In this document: positions 8,745 through 20,700 of the stretch, in pieces
Layout: each line of letters opens with the position of its first letter
How positions within the stretch are numbered: the first letter of the stretch is position 1
Assembly (NCBI GenBank): GCA_951394405.1
Contig: OX596343.1
Coordinates: forward strand, 1,922,001-1,986,000
Length of the DNA: 64,000 nucleotides
Source: Coprinellus micaceus
Taxonomy: Eukaryota; Basidiomycota; Agaricomycetes; Agaricales; Psathyrellaceae
Reading direction: 5' to 3'
Made by a program: the position numbers and the translations under genes
The notes under the pieces: model-generated
Databases searched by the model: none
Seen by the model: the letters and a program-made list of their open reading frames with translations, nothing else
Told to the model about the DNA's origin: nothing

Positions 8745-11700
8745 TCATGGAATATGAATATTAACACCAGCCTTCCCGAATGCCTGGACCGCACAGGAAG
8801 ACATGCGGGCCCACATGTCTGCCTGTCGGAAACAGTATGCACGATGTCCGGGAGTGTCATGAGATGGCACCCAGCCACGTACCCCAGCTTCCCTTGACTT
8901 GCAATACCGGACAAACCAGTCCATTTCCACCTTCAGCATAATGACCTCCTCCTTCCAGCGATCCAGCCTAGACTTTCCTCGAATCCAGTTCACGCGGTAC
9001 ACTGGGCACAATTAAAAATGTGATACCATGGCGAGGGTTCTGTACTCACTTTCAGTCATGTAGTCCAGGCGACCCTTGGTGTGTTTTCCAAGCGCCGTGG
9101 TCCAGATCCAGGAGAGGCCTTCATTCCGTTGACCCCTCGCATTTGGCTTGTACACAGACGTGACGGCCTTCAAGTCCCCGCGTGTTATCGTCTTTAGATG
9201 TGGGTACTTCTGCTTCACACCCAAGCGCTCTAACGCCCAGAGGGCCTCTTTGTAATGTTTGACCTGGTGCCGCATCTCCTTCTCCACAGTGTTGATGTCA
9301 GCGTAATTTCTGAGCCTGTCGCGTTTGCTGAGGGTGAGCTCCTTGTTGGCTCGGTACATTGCTGACTTCTTCGCAATATTCTTCCGAAGTTCCTGGAGAC
9401 AGTCGTTTGCGTGTGCCACTCGGAGAGCCGCCTCACGTGTCACAAGGATCTCCCACTCCTTCAGGAGAGGATGCACAGAAGAGGGAAGTGGTAGGGACAT
9501 TGATTCCGCGCGGTGGTGAGAGATATGCTGTGGGGCGCCGTTCTCTCGGTGCGGACAGTAGCAGGACACGTCCTCCTCACAAAGGCATGGCTCATGCGTT
9601 CCAGAGGACGATTCGGACAAATCAGTGAGATCTACGTCCGCGAACAAAGCAGAACCTCTCGCATACCAGGTGGTGATACGCTTCAGCAGGGCCTGTCGCT
9701 TGTTGAACAGAGATAGGGTTGCATCGTCAGTGGGAGCTAAAGCATGAGCGAGAGCTAGGGATCGTATCTCGATCCTTCAGCAATATATGAGTGAAATATC
9801 ACCGCAAGGATAAGCTTGCACCTACTGTGTGTGCTGGATGTCTATCGCAGCCTGGAGCCAGTTGGTGGTACCTCTCGCAGAGCCATTCCTATTTTCATCT
9901 TCAATGAGCTGAGCTTTGATGGTGAGTGCGGAGTCCACTATATGATGACGGCCGTCAATATTTGGCAGACATCAAGAGGTGTTGTCGTACCTTTCTCAAT
10001 GTTCGGCAGGTATATATCCATGGCTGGGATATCCCCCACCTTTCGTTTGTGGTTAGCGGTCTCCATCTGGCCTTTCCAGGCTGCCCGTTCAGTATCCGAT
10101 CCCGTGGTTTGAACCGCAGTGTAATACTCCCTGGCCTCACCTAATCCCACCAGAGCACGGGAAAGGGATGAGATGAGGAAGGAAACTGAAACATTGTCGG
10201 ATAACTAGGAAACGGATTTCGATGCAAGACGAACTCACCTACGCCCTGCAACTTTTTCCAGTTGATATCCGCGATGCAGGCGTCCATCATCTCCGCTCGG
10301 TGTGGAAGTGTCATCGTGTGGGTAATGTAGGCAACTTCGTTCAGCACGGACCAAAGGGACTCCAGGATCTCACCACTGGTCATCCCTGTGCCTGGCATGA
10401 ACGTGCTGGCGAATCTCGGGAGGCAGTCCTCTTTGTGTCCATGAACATGAAAAAGCCCGATGAGGTACACAATTTCGAGTTGTGCGGATATCAAAAGACA
10501 TTTGCCAGATTCGATCCTTTGGCATAGGTTGACGCAGTACTGGCAATTGACGTCGTATGAAAAGCGGAGACCGGGGGTCTGTTCCGCTTTTGTTGTTTTG
10601 ACCCCTTGATTCAGGGAGAGGTCAACGATCTGCTGTCTGTGGTCCGCACACGCGCGATGAGCCCTTGTGGAGTATGTGTAGGTTGACGTCGCACCACGTA
10701 CCTCTCGCCTTTCTCCATATCCACGACGGAACTCGGGGCGAAGCACCCGTGCCGCGTACAAGCGACAGCCACGACACCGGTTACATCATAGCCTTTCTTG
10801 GGTTTATCTTTATCCTCTACAGCGGAATGGTGATTGCATGTCGGAATCTAGTGTCGTCCGATCGCGGACAAGTTCAAGTTTGGATAGCGTGAGGTGGAAA
10901 GACCGGGATAAACATACCTGATCGGTCTCAGACGAAGAGGGAATGTGTTCTTTCAAAAGCTTTTGCTCGATCATATATGCTGCCCCGTCGGTCAGAGAAA
11001 CGCCTTGAAGTACACCCCTGGACAGGAGGTGATTCAGGACGAAGTTCCCGTCCGTCATGAGGTACCGCCAAAACTTCCAGCTAGTTGTAAATGGTCAGCG
11101 GGGGTCACATTGGATGAAAAGTTGGATAGGCATACACATGCGGGTCTTGGCGCCAATCTGGAGGGAGATTGAGGCCTGGCTGGGGACACACAGCGCAGAA
11201 GAGAGCCAGATCTCCGATTCCGGGTTTCTTTCCCCACTGTTCATGGGCGAATCCGTAACGTTTGAGTAGAATTAAGAAGTTATATTGCTGCCAAACCCGT
11301 GCGAGCTCACGATGGCGGTTCTGTAAATCTCATGAATGCGTGATCCGGCAGGCGGAATGACCCCACGTACCGGAGTTGTATCGGGGAAGGCAAAGTTTGT
11401 CTTCCGTCGGAGGATATCACAATAGTTCTCTGTGGACATCTTAGCTTCTACTTTTGTCAGATGGAAGTCCTTGAGGCCTTCGAATGTGAATACCGTACTG
11501 ATCCTCTTCCAGGATGCAGGGTAGAAGCCCATCGCCAGGAACTGCAGATCTTCGGCGGTGAGGGAGTCCCCCACTGGTACCGTTGGGTCAGGCAGATGGG
11601 CGCTGTTTGACTTGCAGAGGCATGGGTAAACCGGGAGTTGGTGGAATCCATTGACATGAACCACCGTCACAAAGTGGCCCGCACCAAACACGGTACATTC

Positions 11701-12520
11701 GGGCAAGGCCCCGTATGTGTGGTCATTGTCCGCAATCGGGGACGCCGTGAGACAGTTGTTGTGTTTCAAGGCGCGGTCTTCAATTTCATCGAGAGAGGCT
11801 GTATATCTGGGGCACAGGGACCCTCCATGGCCTAAACATATAATGTTTCCAACGTGCCACAGCCAAGCGGGAATGAAGGAATGACCATTCCAAGATTCGA
11901 TCCGGTGTAAGGGCAACCGTCGATGAGAGGTCTTGCAGCATACTCAGCAGAGACACATCCCTGGCACGCAATCAAGGCACCTCCAGATGGCGCCAGTTGA
12001 GCCACACTGAGAGCATGTTGTAGAGCCATCTTCCCTTTCCAAAAGCGCATCCAGCCAAAGCCTCAATTTCCCCGTGAGTCATTCCTGCATGTAATCATGC
12101 GTTGTCTTTAAAAAAGTCAGTAGCTCATTCGGAATGTAGGGAGGCAAGATCAATACACACTGTGCCCTCACTTGTCTTTCCATCATCTTGGGCAAACAAC
12201 GCTTCCTTGAAAACAGGTTCAGGTTGTCCGTCGTCCGGGATCGGATGGTCATCGATTTCGAAAGGATTTGAGGAAAAGTGAAACATAAATTGATGTCGTT
12301 GCTTGGTTGTCTCTTCCGTGGTTGGTGGTGGTGCCACGGCATCCGATCTGGTGACTCGCACCGTTTCCCCTCGAGCTTCCCTCCGTTTTCGTTTCTTTGA
12401 TTTTGGTTCCTTATCCTGTGATAGCGGAAGCACGACCTTTGGGATATTGTAGACGGCTCGTTTCGTTCGTGTTCGGGCGAGGTGCATCTTGACTGGCCCT
12501 TTTGCCATTCTGGTACGCAT
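8745..12520 (-). pseudogene. KDZ (Kyakuja-Dileera-Zisupton) transposase with nonsense codons
   Basis: Exons run right to left. A basic N-terminus (ARTRTKRAVYNIPKVVLPLS) starts near 12508-12520. A CxC2-type cysteine region follows at about 12060-11900 (CSQCG, WRCLDC, VCCKTSH, LPLHRIESWNG), then GFYPASWKRI near 11510, a CPQPGLNLPPDW block near 11180, and KFWRYLMTDGNF near 11060. The catalytic core at 10700-10230 has YDVNCQY, GLFHVHGHKEDCLPRFASTF and GEILESLWSVLNE. The tail has WIRGKSRLDRWKEE and GHRAYCFRQADMW, ending at 8745. Family knowledge: KDZ proteins are DDE-type transposases of fungal DNA transposons. TGA at 12079-12081 falls where relatives carry a conserved Trp (QE-W-L). TGA at 11944-11946 sits inside the cysteine region. 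Splice sites elsewhere look sound, so this seems recently inactivated. Confidence 0.88.
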
Positions 12521-12848
12521 GGTGAGGCCAGATATTCAGGGCACGCAGAGGCAAGGCAGCGAAAGGGTTCCGAGGAGTAGGGTGTGATGATCGTGCGAAC
12601 GAGGAGAGGTGACAGGTGAAGACCCTTAAAGTACAAAAAGCATCCGTTCTCACACTGATTCCGAGACCGAACCATGCCAGCTGCAAACTGACATGAGATG
12701 TGCGACGAGCCAGAGAGCATGTTCGAGCCAGCTCACGGTTTCATGTACAAATACTCTACCCTCTGCACAACAAAAGATCAGCATTGTCCACTGAGAACAC
12801 CACCCACCCAACCATCTATCATACTTACTTTGTTCCCAACCCATCCCC
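12521..12848. promoter_or_regulatory. Divergent intergenic region between KDZ and the HMG-like gene
   Basis: About 330 bp separates the two divergent starts. ACAAATACTCT at about 12750 is a TATA-like candidate for the plus-strand gene, similar to ATAAATACT boxes upstream of other island genes (about 6700 and 27180). No other site is clear. Confidence 0.35.
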
Positions 12849-15547
12849 ATGGCTGCTATCAAGTCCGCAACCCCAGTCCGTGGTCCGCATTCGGGGCAGG
12901 ACTCGGACGATGGAATGTCGGACAACGAAGAACTTGACTTGTCCGCGGATGGGACACTCAATAAGAAGTTTACTGCAACGCAGCTGACCCTTCTTCATGC
13001 GGCGAAAGGCGAGTACAAGGAAGCATCTCCTGGTATGAGAGCCGAAATCGCGAATCGAGTCGCCGAAACATTCATGACCAAGATCGAGGAGACTGGTCGT
13101 CGCCTGAAGCATAAAGAGAAACGTGGGCTGACTAGGGTATGTGGCGAGCATGCGTCGCTGTCGGTGGCCCTACTGATTCATGTATCACCTAGCTCGTCCG
13201 GAAATGGTTCTCGCAGAGGTGCAGGAAGAGGCGGCAGGTTTCCATGTGGCAAGTCAAGTGGAATAAGCGGCAAGTGTTCTACAAGCAGAACTCGGGGTTA
13301 GTGGCTGCCCGCCAGAGGTTGTTGTACAATGTAGCTCTTGATGCCGTCGCAGATGTAGAGCTGAAGGGGGAGTCAGTCAAGAAGGAGGTGGCCGAGGTAG
13401 ATATTGAGTATGTCGGTGACGTAGCGGAACCGGACGAAGCCCCACCCCTTGAACCCACAAAGCTGACACCTTTCTTCTTCTTCCAACGTGCTCTCTCCGA
13501 TGAGATGGCACTTCTTGATGACAATGAGCTCGAGGTCTACGAGCGCATGGCGGATGAGTGGAATGAGAAAGGTCCTAGTGATGAGGAGAAGAAGAGGTCA
13601 GTCCGTCTAACAATATTGAAAGCGTTATTGGGCTCATCACCGTCCCTGTACCCAGGTTGGCAGAGAAAGATGCTATTCGAGCTGCAAGGGAGTTTCACAC
13701 GACGATGTGGACGCACATGGGGGTTAGGATGTTCACCTTCCTTGCATACGAGGACATCGTTGGCGAAATAGTTGTGTCTGAGTAATGCCCAGTCCCGTCC
13801 TCGAACGCCTGCCCTAACCCTGTGTTCCCACCGCAGCGATGGAAGACAACAGCAAGCAGCTCGGCCTCCATTCCTTCAAGTCGGAATTCCGATCCGCTCT
13901 TCGTGCCACAAATATCTTCCGTCTCTGGAAACGGTTCGCGAACGTTGAGTTCCAGGAAGAGGAGATTGACCTCCCTATCCGTGGACGTTCCAAGCCACTT
14001 CTCCTCTTGGAAACGAACAGCCATGGGGAGCCCATAATACCTTGCCCTTCCAATAAGGTCAAGGACTGGCCCCAGTGGGAGTATCTACCCCATTTGATCC
14101 GGACCATCGTGACGGGTTGTCTCAGTATGTAAACCCTTCCCCTCCAGATATGAGAAGGGCATCATTATTGACAACAACTCCAGCGTTAGCATCTGGGAAG
14201 GCCAAAGAACACCTACACGTGAAATGGTCCCTGTACGCGAAGGACGTCCGAGTGTACATTGCATCCAACTTTGTCCTGGATAACCTCACGGCGCTTTTCC
14301 GGGAGCCCTCGTCCTTGAAGGTGAATGAATGTCTCTTGCTTCTGACGCACTGGTACGGACGTCAGGAGTCGGGACTAATCGCCTTCGAGTTTGAGAACTA
14401 CATTGACGACCAAGGCGAGGCAGTCCCACGAGAAGCTCAAGTGTTCCTTCCAGTGGTGTCGTCCACCCATGAGGAACAGAAGGCTGGATCCGCGGACAAC
14501 ATAGAACTGAGCCCGCAGGCTACTCCGCTTGGACACAAGACGAAGATCCGGGGGGCACCGAAGTCGACGACACGGCAAGGGCGTTCCAACAAGAATCATA
14601 AGGAAGCGCCAGCGAAACGGAAGGGGTCCAGTAAAGCCGATAGGTTGGATGAGGACATCTATGGGTTGGCAAACATTTCCACGAGACTTGGAGTGACAGA
14701 GGAGGACATCTCTGCATCGGTGGTTCAACGGAAGATCAAGAAGCCCAAGGCGAAGGCTCGAGGCCGCGTAATCGTCTCCGCCACTTCCGCCGTACCATCA
14801 GGCCAAGGGGCAGACGGTGGCATCTGGGACTATGCCTCCATAGGCACAAATGATGTTCTCACAAGTGGTCAGCAGCGTAACGTCAAGATGGAGCCAGACC
14901 GATCCATCTCTGCCGTGTTGTCAGTGAAGGTGGAAGAGAAAAACATGAGTGGTATCCTGGAGGAGTCAGTCTCGATGGCCGGTCGGTCGATGAACTTTGA
15001 CAACAACCCATCCCACCGGTCCCACCTGGCACTGACCGACTTCTCTCTTTCTCGGCCATCTTCTCCACCCTACTGCGCAGCAGACCATCTTTCCAAGCGT
15101 AGTGCGGTCGGGGGTCCGCCCATGGTAGTGGACCCAGACGCCTTCTGGAACGGGCTCAGCGCGACTGCCAAGGCGGACCTACTTCACTTGGCACCCCAGG
15201 TTATTAGCGTTGACGAAGGGGTTCGTACCGAGGGACCAACCAGTCATCGTCCCATCAATGTGTCACCCCGCCGCCCACTGCCTGCCCGCTCTCCGTCGCC
15301 GGACTCCCCCCTGCCTCCTGCCCCATTACCGCACCCTTCCTTGGCGTCTGCAGCAATCACTTCGTCCGAAGGGGACTCCAATCCATCAGGCCAACCAGAG
15401 GATAACCAGACTGTGGTCAAAGCTCCACGGGAACCTGAACATGTGAGACTCGCCCGTGAAGCAGAGGGTCACAAGTATTGGGGTCTAAAGGGCATCGACA
15501 CACCACGAGTAAAGAAGGCCACGGTGAGGTACGATCCATCTTGTTAA
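12849..15547 (+). CDS. Large unrecognised protein with HMG-like segment
   Basis: The start is ATG 12849 (MAAIKSATPVRG). Introns GTATGT..CCTAG 13137-13192 and GTCAGT..CCCAG 13597-13655 fit in phase, and one more lies near 14128-14188. The acidic N-terminus is followed by helices (KWFSQRCRKRRQVSMWQVKW). An HMG-box-like stretch at about residues 185-225 reads FFFFQRALSDEMALL, then YERMADEWNEKGPSDEEKKR, with AEKDAIRAAREFHTTMW after the second intron. A conserved-looking middle part follows, then a long Ser/Pro-rich and basic low-complexity C-terminus. At the third junction (13777-13836, GTAATG..CCGCAG) the phases do not match by one base, so either the intron is misplaced or there is a frameshift. 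Proteins of this shape are common in Agaricomycete repeat regions. DNA binding is inference only. Confidence 0.65.
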
Positions 15548-15989
15548 AACATGCGCAATCGACCATTATTGCCACATTTATAACCGTTCTTTACATATGG
15601 ACGGTGTAGTCTGCGATCCCTTTGTCTTGTATCCATACCTTGTCCCGCCTGTAGCAGGGTTATTTGGCCCGTCCCTTGTTTCTTGTCTCCAGATATAGCT
15701 CCACTTCCCAAGCTTTTCCGCCCCTTGTCTATTTGTCCGGCGTAGCTATGGCAGCCCCTTCCAATATCTACGCACTGCGGCAGACAATCTTGTCCATCAC
15801 TATCCATCATACTGGGATTTCGGCTCATGGAGACTGTTCTCAATGCCCTTGTTGAGGAAGTTGATCCTTTATATTGGCGAATATAGCGCTGTGCGGTGTC
15901 CAAGTAAAGCGATTTGGAGTGTTTAAGTCCTCCATGAGTCCTGATGACGGACATTGTGCGTCACCGTCCCGAACGTCTGTGATGCAAGG
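15548..15989. other. No supportable gene
   Basis: 3' flank of the HMG-like gene leading into tandem repeats. Only short frames without features. Confidence 0.4.
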
Positions 15990-16149
15990 CGGATAACGTG
16001 CAGCGGATAACGTGCGGCGGATAACGTGTGACGGATAACGTGTGACGGATGACGTGTGATGGATAACGTGTGACGGATGACGTGGCACGGATGACGTGTG
16101 ACGGATAACGTGTGACGGATGACGTGGCACGGATGACGTGGCACGGAAA
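15990..16149. repeat. Minisatellite, 14-bp unit
   Basis: Tandem array of about eleven units resembling GTGTGACGGATAAC, with variants ATGAC for ATAAC and GGCACG for GTGACG. The first copies (GTGCAGCGGATAAC, GTGCGGCGGATAAC) are most diverged. Confidence 0.88.
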
Positions 16150-16329
16150 ATGGGGGGAACGCCGGGAATGCCAATATGTAGTGAGAGGATGGTGAAATGG
16201 AATTTGTGTGTCGACTGAATCAATAAGTCAATGTGGGGCATCGGAGATCATTGGGCGCCCAACGAGTAGCGGACAAGGTGGATAAGTTCTCCACTCTATG
16301 GTGGAATAGAGGCATACAGTAGACACTGC

Positions 16330-16860
16330 GACGGAGAACATGCTCCTGATGTCGTGGCGGAGTGGGGTGGAATACTGAGATACGCTGATGGGGTGGGGTG
16401 CAATAAGTCAATGCAGTATGTCGGAAGGAACATAGAATCTGGTGAGGCAGTAACGGCATGAAATAAGCCAATGCAGTTTGTCGGAGAACGTTGTCCGTGA
16501 GGCGGGTGAATAAGGCAAAGCAGTGTGGCGGAGCGGGGTGGAACAAGGTTAAGTGACGGAGTGGGGCGGAATACGCCAATGCAGCGTGTCGGATACTGGA
16601 CTCCGCCATGCGGCGGAATCAGCCAATGCGGTGTGGCGGAGTGGGATGGCATACGCCAATGCAGTGACGGAGTGGGGCGGAATGCAGTGTGTCGGATACT
16701 GCAATCTGCCATGCGGCGGAATAAGCCAATGCGATGGGGCGGAGTGGGGTGGAATACGCCAATGCAGTGACGGGGTTGGGTGTAATAAGTGAATACAGTT
16801 TGTCGCAGTACGTTGTCGGCGCTGCCATGGATGACGTTGCTGCTGTATGGCGGAGTAGGG
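16330..16860. repeat. Degenerate longer-unit tandem repeat
   Basis: Variants of GGCGGAGTGGGGCGGAATAC followed by GCCAATGCAG and TGTCGGATACTG recur roughly every 50-70 bp. Spacing is irregular and units are mixed. All frames through it are periodic by-products of the repeat, not genes. Confidence 0.75.
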
Positions 16861-17723
16861 GTGGAATAACTGAATGCACGTTTGGACAACATCCTCCGCC
16901 ATCCGGCTGAATACCACAATGCTTTCCTGTCGGAATGCCTTAGACGGACAACATCCGTGGACAGCAGGAATATTGTAGTCTGGTATGTCGGGGAATGTCC
17001 AGCGGATCACCGATAGCGGATAACGCATAGCACACGAGGTGGATCATAGAACAAATGATCCGCTGCAACTTCACCAGACCATTCAAAGGACAATCCGCGC
17101 CAGCACACCGAGTGCATGCATGCTCTCTGTGAACAGCTTCCGTTGAACTTCACAATAGGTCATGTGCATGGGCTGAACAGCATGGTCCCCCACTGCCTAT
17201 CTACCAGTCGATGCACCTCCCACGCTCTCTAGCAATTTGTCCGCCCCACTCCGAGCTTCAGCCATGTCCGCCCATGTCCGCAACTCAGCACATCCTCATA
17301 TGTCTTTGCCCCTCTGCTGATGCGTGAAGTAGCTTAAATGAACATTCCCCTTGCAAAGCGCGTATCAGCACATCATCCATCTGTTTCTGCACTTCCGCAA
17401 CGCCATGTCCAAGTTAATCTGGGTGTCATTCCGCATTTTGATAAGCCTCTCAAGTCATTTCCATGACGGGACGGTCCCCTTCATGGAACCCTTGTAACCT
17501 ACAAATAGTCTGGAAAGAGCATGATGTGTGCATAGGTGTGTAAGATACAGTTAGATACATGTGGCATGGGGAGTATAATGCAGGTAGCGCGGATCATAAT
17601 AGAACAAAAGTATAAAGAAAAGAGCGTGTACACGCACAATGGAGTGGTCTGTCTGGGATTGAGAAAGGACGTGAAGAAGAGGATGGAGGCACTATCATAC
17701 TTCTTACCCAAGCGCAATGGCAC
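16861..17723. other. No supportable gene
   Basis: Intergenic DNA between the repeat array and the 3' end of the cysteine-cluster gene. The words TGTCCG and CGGACA are frequent here, as in other gaps of the island. Confidence 0.4.
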
Positions 17724-20700
17724 TCACTCGGGTCCGGGATTTGCACGTGTAACCCTTGCCCCCCTCGCCGCTCCACATCCTGGTCGTCCCCTACCAGCTC
17801 CCCCACCTTGGACGCCAGAGCTCTGCGGACCCGCCGCTCTTGCCGTCGCACGACCTGCCTGCCCAGGTCGAGTGGACACGGACATCCCCACGCCCTGCTC
17901 ATCCTCCAGCTCGGAAAGACTCGTCATCGTCGACATCGTCGCCGGTGAACCTCTGCCGCTCCTCGGCGCAGACCCTTCACCACTGCTTTGAACTTCCTCT
18001 TCCTCTTCCTCTTCCTCTTCCTCTTCCTCTTCCTCTTCCTCTTCCTCTTCCTCTTCCTCTTCCTCTTCCTCTTCCTCTTCCTCTTCCTCTTCCTCTTCCT
18101 CTTCCTCTTCCTCTTCCTCTTCCTCTTCCTCTTCCTCTTCCTCTTCCTCTTCCTCGTCGTCTCCAGAGCTGCTCTCAGCGTCCCCACCACCGCTGCCTTC
18201 CCCCTCAATGTCAATGGTGGAGGTGGCAGTTATCTCCGCAGGCGGAGCACGCCCTCCGCATCCAAGCCCACTTCCCCAAACCGCCAGTTGGCTAATTGCA
18301 CCTGGCTTGACACCGTGCTTAAGGGCCATGGCCGACAGCTTCGGCACGAATGGTTGGCCAAGTCCACCGGACACGAGGTTGAAACTGGAAACACCCGCCA
18401 TACTGAAGGAGTGAGTGGAGATCACCCCTACCCGCGATGCTGGCGTAGGGGTGGTCTCGACGTCCGTATTTCGTTGTGGGCTGGGCGTCTTTTGGACATC
18501 CATCGGGATCTGGTCGGATAGTGTTGCAGTCGATGATAACTTTGGAACCGGTGCCACCCCAATGCCCGAAGGGCCGGGCTGGGCGCTTAGAGTCTGCTGT
18601 CCAATCGCAAGCATCATCTTTAGACCTTCATCGGAGAGAGGGAGGTGAGTGGGGAGAGTGAACTCTTCCTCATCACTGGTTTCCGGAACTACCCCTTCAT
18701 CCTGTCCTGACAAATCGCCCTCGAGCTCTGTGGTGCCACTCTGCACGCTCCCTCTCTCGCTTCTGACGTTCGAGCTTCCTTCCCCATCCTCCCTTGCCTT
18801 GGAGGCGGCATTGGCAACCGCAGAGACGTTCGAACCCATCGAGGGTTGAAGTACGGCAGATGACTCCGATCGGTGGGTATCCGCTGCCACAGACACCAAA
18901 TCCGCTTGTTTACCGGGCCAGTTCCACGGTTTGATGGGAGCCATGGTGTTCGTGGATCCGAAATAGGAAGCAAGACCGACCGGTGACACGCTCTTCGGTG
19001 GAGCACCGCAGGAAAACGCCTTACCACCTGATCCAGGGGGACCTGTTGAAGCGGTCTGCGGCGCTGCACCTAACGTGAATGGGGCGGACGTCGTTCCGCT
19101 AGAAGAAATTGTTGGTGCTGCTCGCTGATACTGAAGCTGCACAGCGGCCTGCGATAACTTCAGGCATGCCGAGAGGGTCTCGTGGAGAAGGGGGTTGGCC
19201 TGAGACAAAGACGCCTGAAGCGCGCGAAATTGACCCTGGACTTCGTCTCGTAAGCCCCCCATTTGTGACCGGAGTGCTTTCAGTTCTTCGTGAACCCCAT
19301 TGAGTTCTTCACGAACCCCTTTCCGCTCCTCCTTGAGGCCTGGTGCCACACTTGCGTTCCCATCTCTGCCGCTGTCGACAAGCATGTCCCCACCGATTTC
19401 CGTCTGTGCTGTGGCTGTGTTTGACGAGGCTTTGGGTGATGACTGACCGTCGAGGAGTGCTTGTAACTTATCAACCCTTGATGCAAGATTTGTGTATGCT
19501 GCACCGAGGGTTTCCGATAACTTAGGTAACTCCACCCCCTGTTTGAAACCGTTCAGTTCCTCGACCTGCGCCATTGCCCAAGCATGGTTTTCTTTGGCTA
19601 GGGTCTCAAGGTCTGCTAGCTTCGGTTGGACCTGGTCGTCAATCTGTTTGTGGATCCTCGCAAAGTGTGCGGGGTAGTCCCTCTCGAGGACGTTCACCCT
19701 GTGCTTAGTGTCCCTCGCAAGTTTGTCCGTCTCCTCCAAGTCATCCCTCATTGTGTCCAAGTCGTACTCCATCACCTCCAGTTCTTTCGTCGCTGTTCTC
19801 ACCTGACCGCTCATATCCTCAAGCTGTCCAGCATGAGCGCACTGGCGTTCTTTCGTCAAATTGACCTCCTCAATGATGTCCTCCATGTCTTCCATCACCT
19901 CTCCATAGCTGGGGGGCAGCACTCTCTTTGAGGTGTCTTTGACGTTTTGCTGACGATCGTTGGGCTGGCCCTAAATCATGTCACTTCGTCATCATGTATC
20001 TTTTCCATTACTATGTGAACGACGTACCGAGCCCGAGGCGCCTATTTGGGACCGTGTACTGACCCGACTCGCTGAGCGAGACATCTCCGCAGGTCGCTCC
20101 AGCTGCTGACCCATTTCTGCAAGCGGTACTACAGGAGGCGGAGCAACGACCCTCCCCCGCCCATCCAACGTCCAAATAGTGCTACCTTCGTCATTGCCTC
20201 CCGCACCGCGTCCTGCAGATTGACCTTCGTCATTGCCTCCCGCACCGCGTCCTGCAGATTGACCTTGTGCGGAAGTCGAGCCGCCTGTTGTCCCTCCCCC
20301 AACAGCATCGTCCCTGCTAGGCCCCGGGACACCGACGTCCATCGTTTCTCCCTTTACCTCTGCTCCCCTCTTGGTTCCTCGACTCCTCCGCTTTGGCTTC
20401 GTGTCGACTTCCCCCGGCACAACCTTCCTCTTCTTCCACGACTTGTCGCACATGCGCTTCGACTTCCGACACCGATCGCAGGTGAGCTTGGCACCCCCCG
20501 TAGCTTGGCAGGGCTTGCCATTTGGAAGGCACCACTTACTGCAGGGGACAACGAAGAACGGCACATCATTGATGAGGTGGATTGAGTGATCCACCCCATC
20601 CTTCGGTGGAAGCGACGCCCCCGAGGGCGTTTCATCCAGCATGTCACTGTCGACGGCATCCTTGTGATCATCGGGCGGAGAGCCAGGTTGCTCATCCGAT

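Noticed and set aside
15990..16149. Possible CRISPR-like repeat array
   Set aside because: Units are contiguous 14-bp tandem repeats with no unique spacers, in a eukaryotic genome.
16330..16919. Overlapping ORFs in the longer-unit repeat array
   Set aside because: Their periodic amino-acid patterns come from the tandem DNA repeat and appear in several frames on both strands.
17988..18295. Plus-strand frames of long Leu/Pro or Phe/Leu repeats
   Set aside because: They are the complementary reading of the poly-Glu microsatellite of the minus-strand gene.
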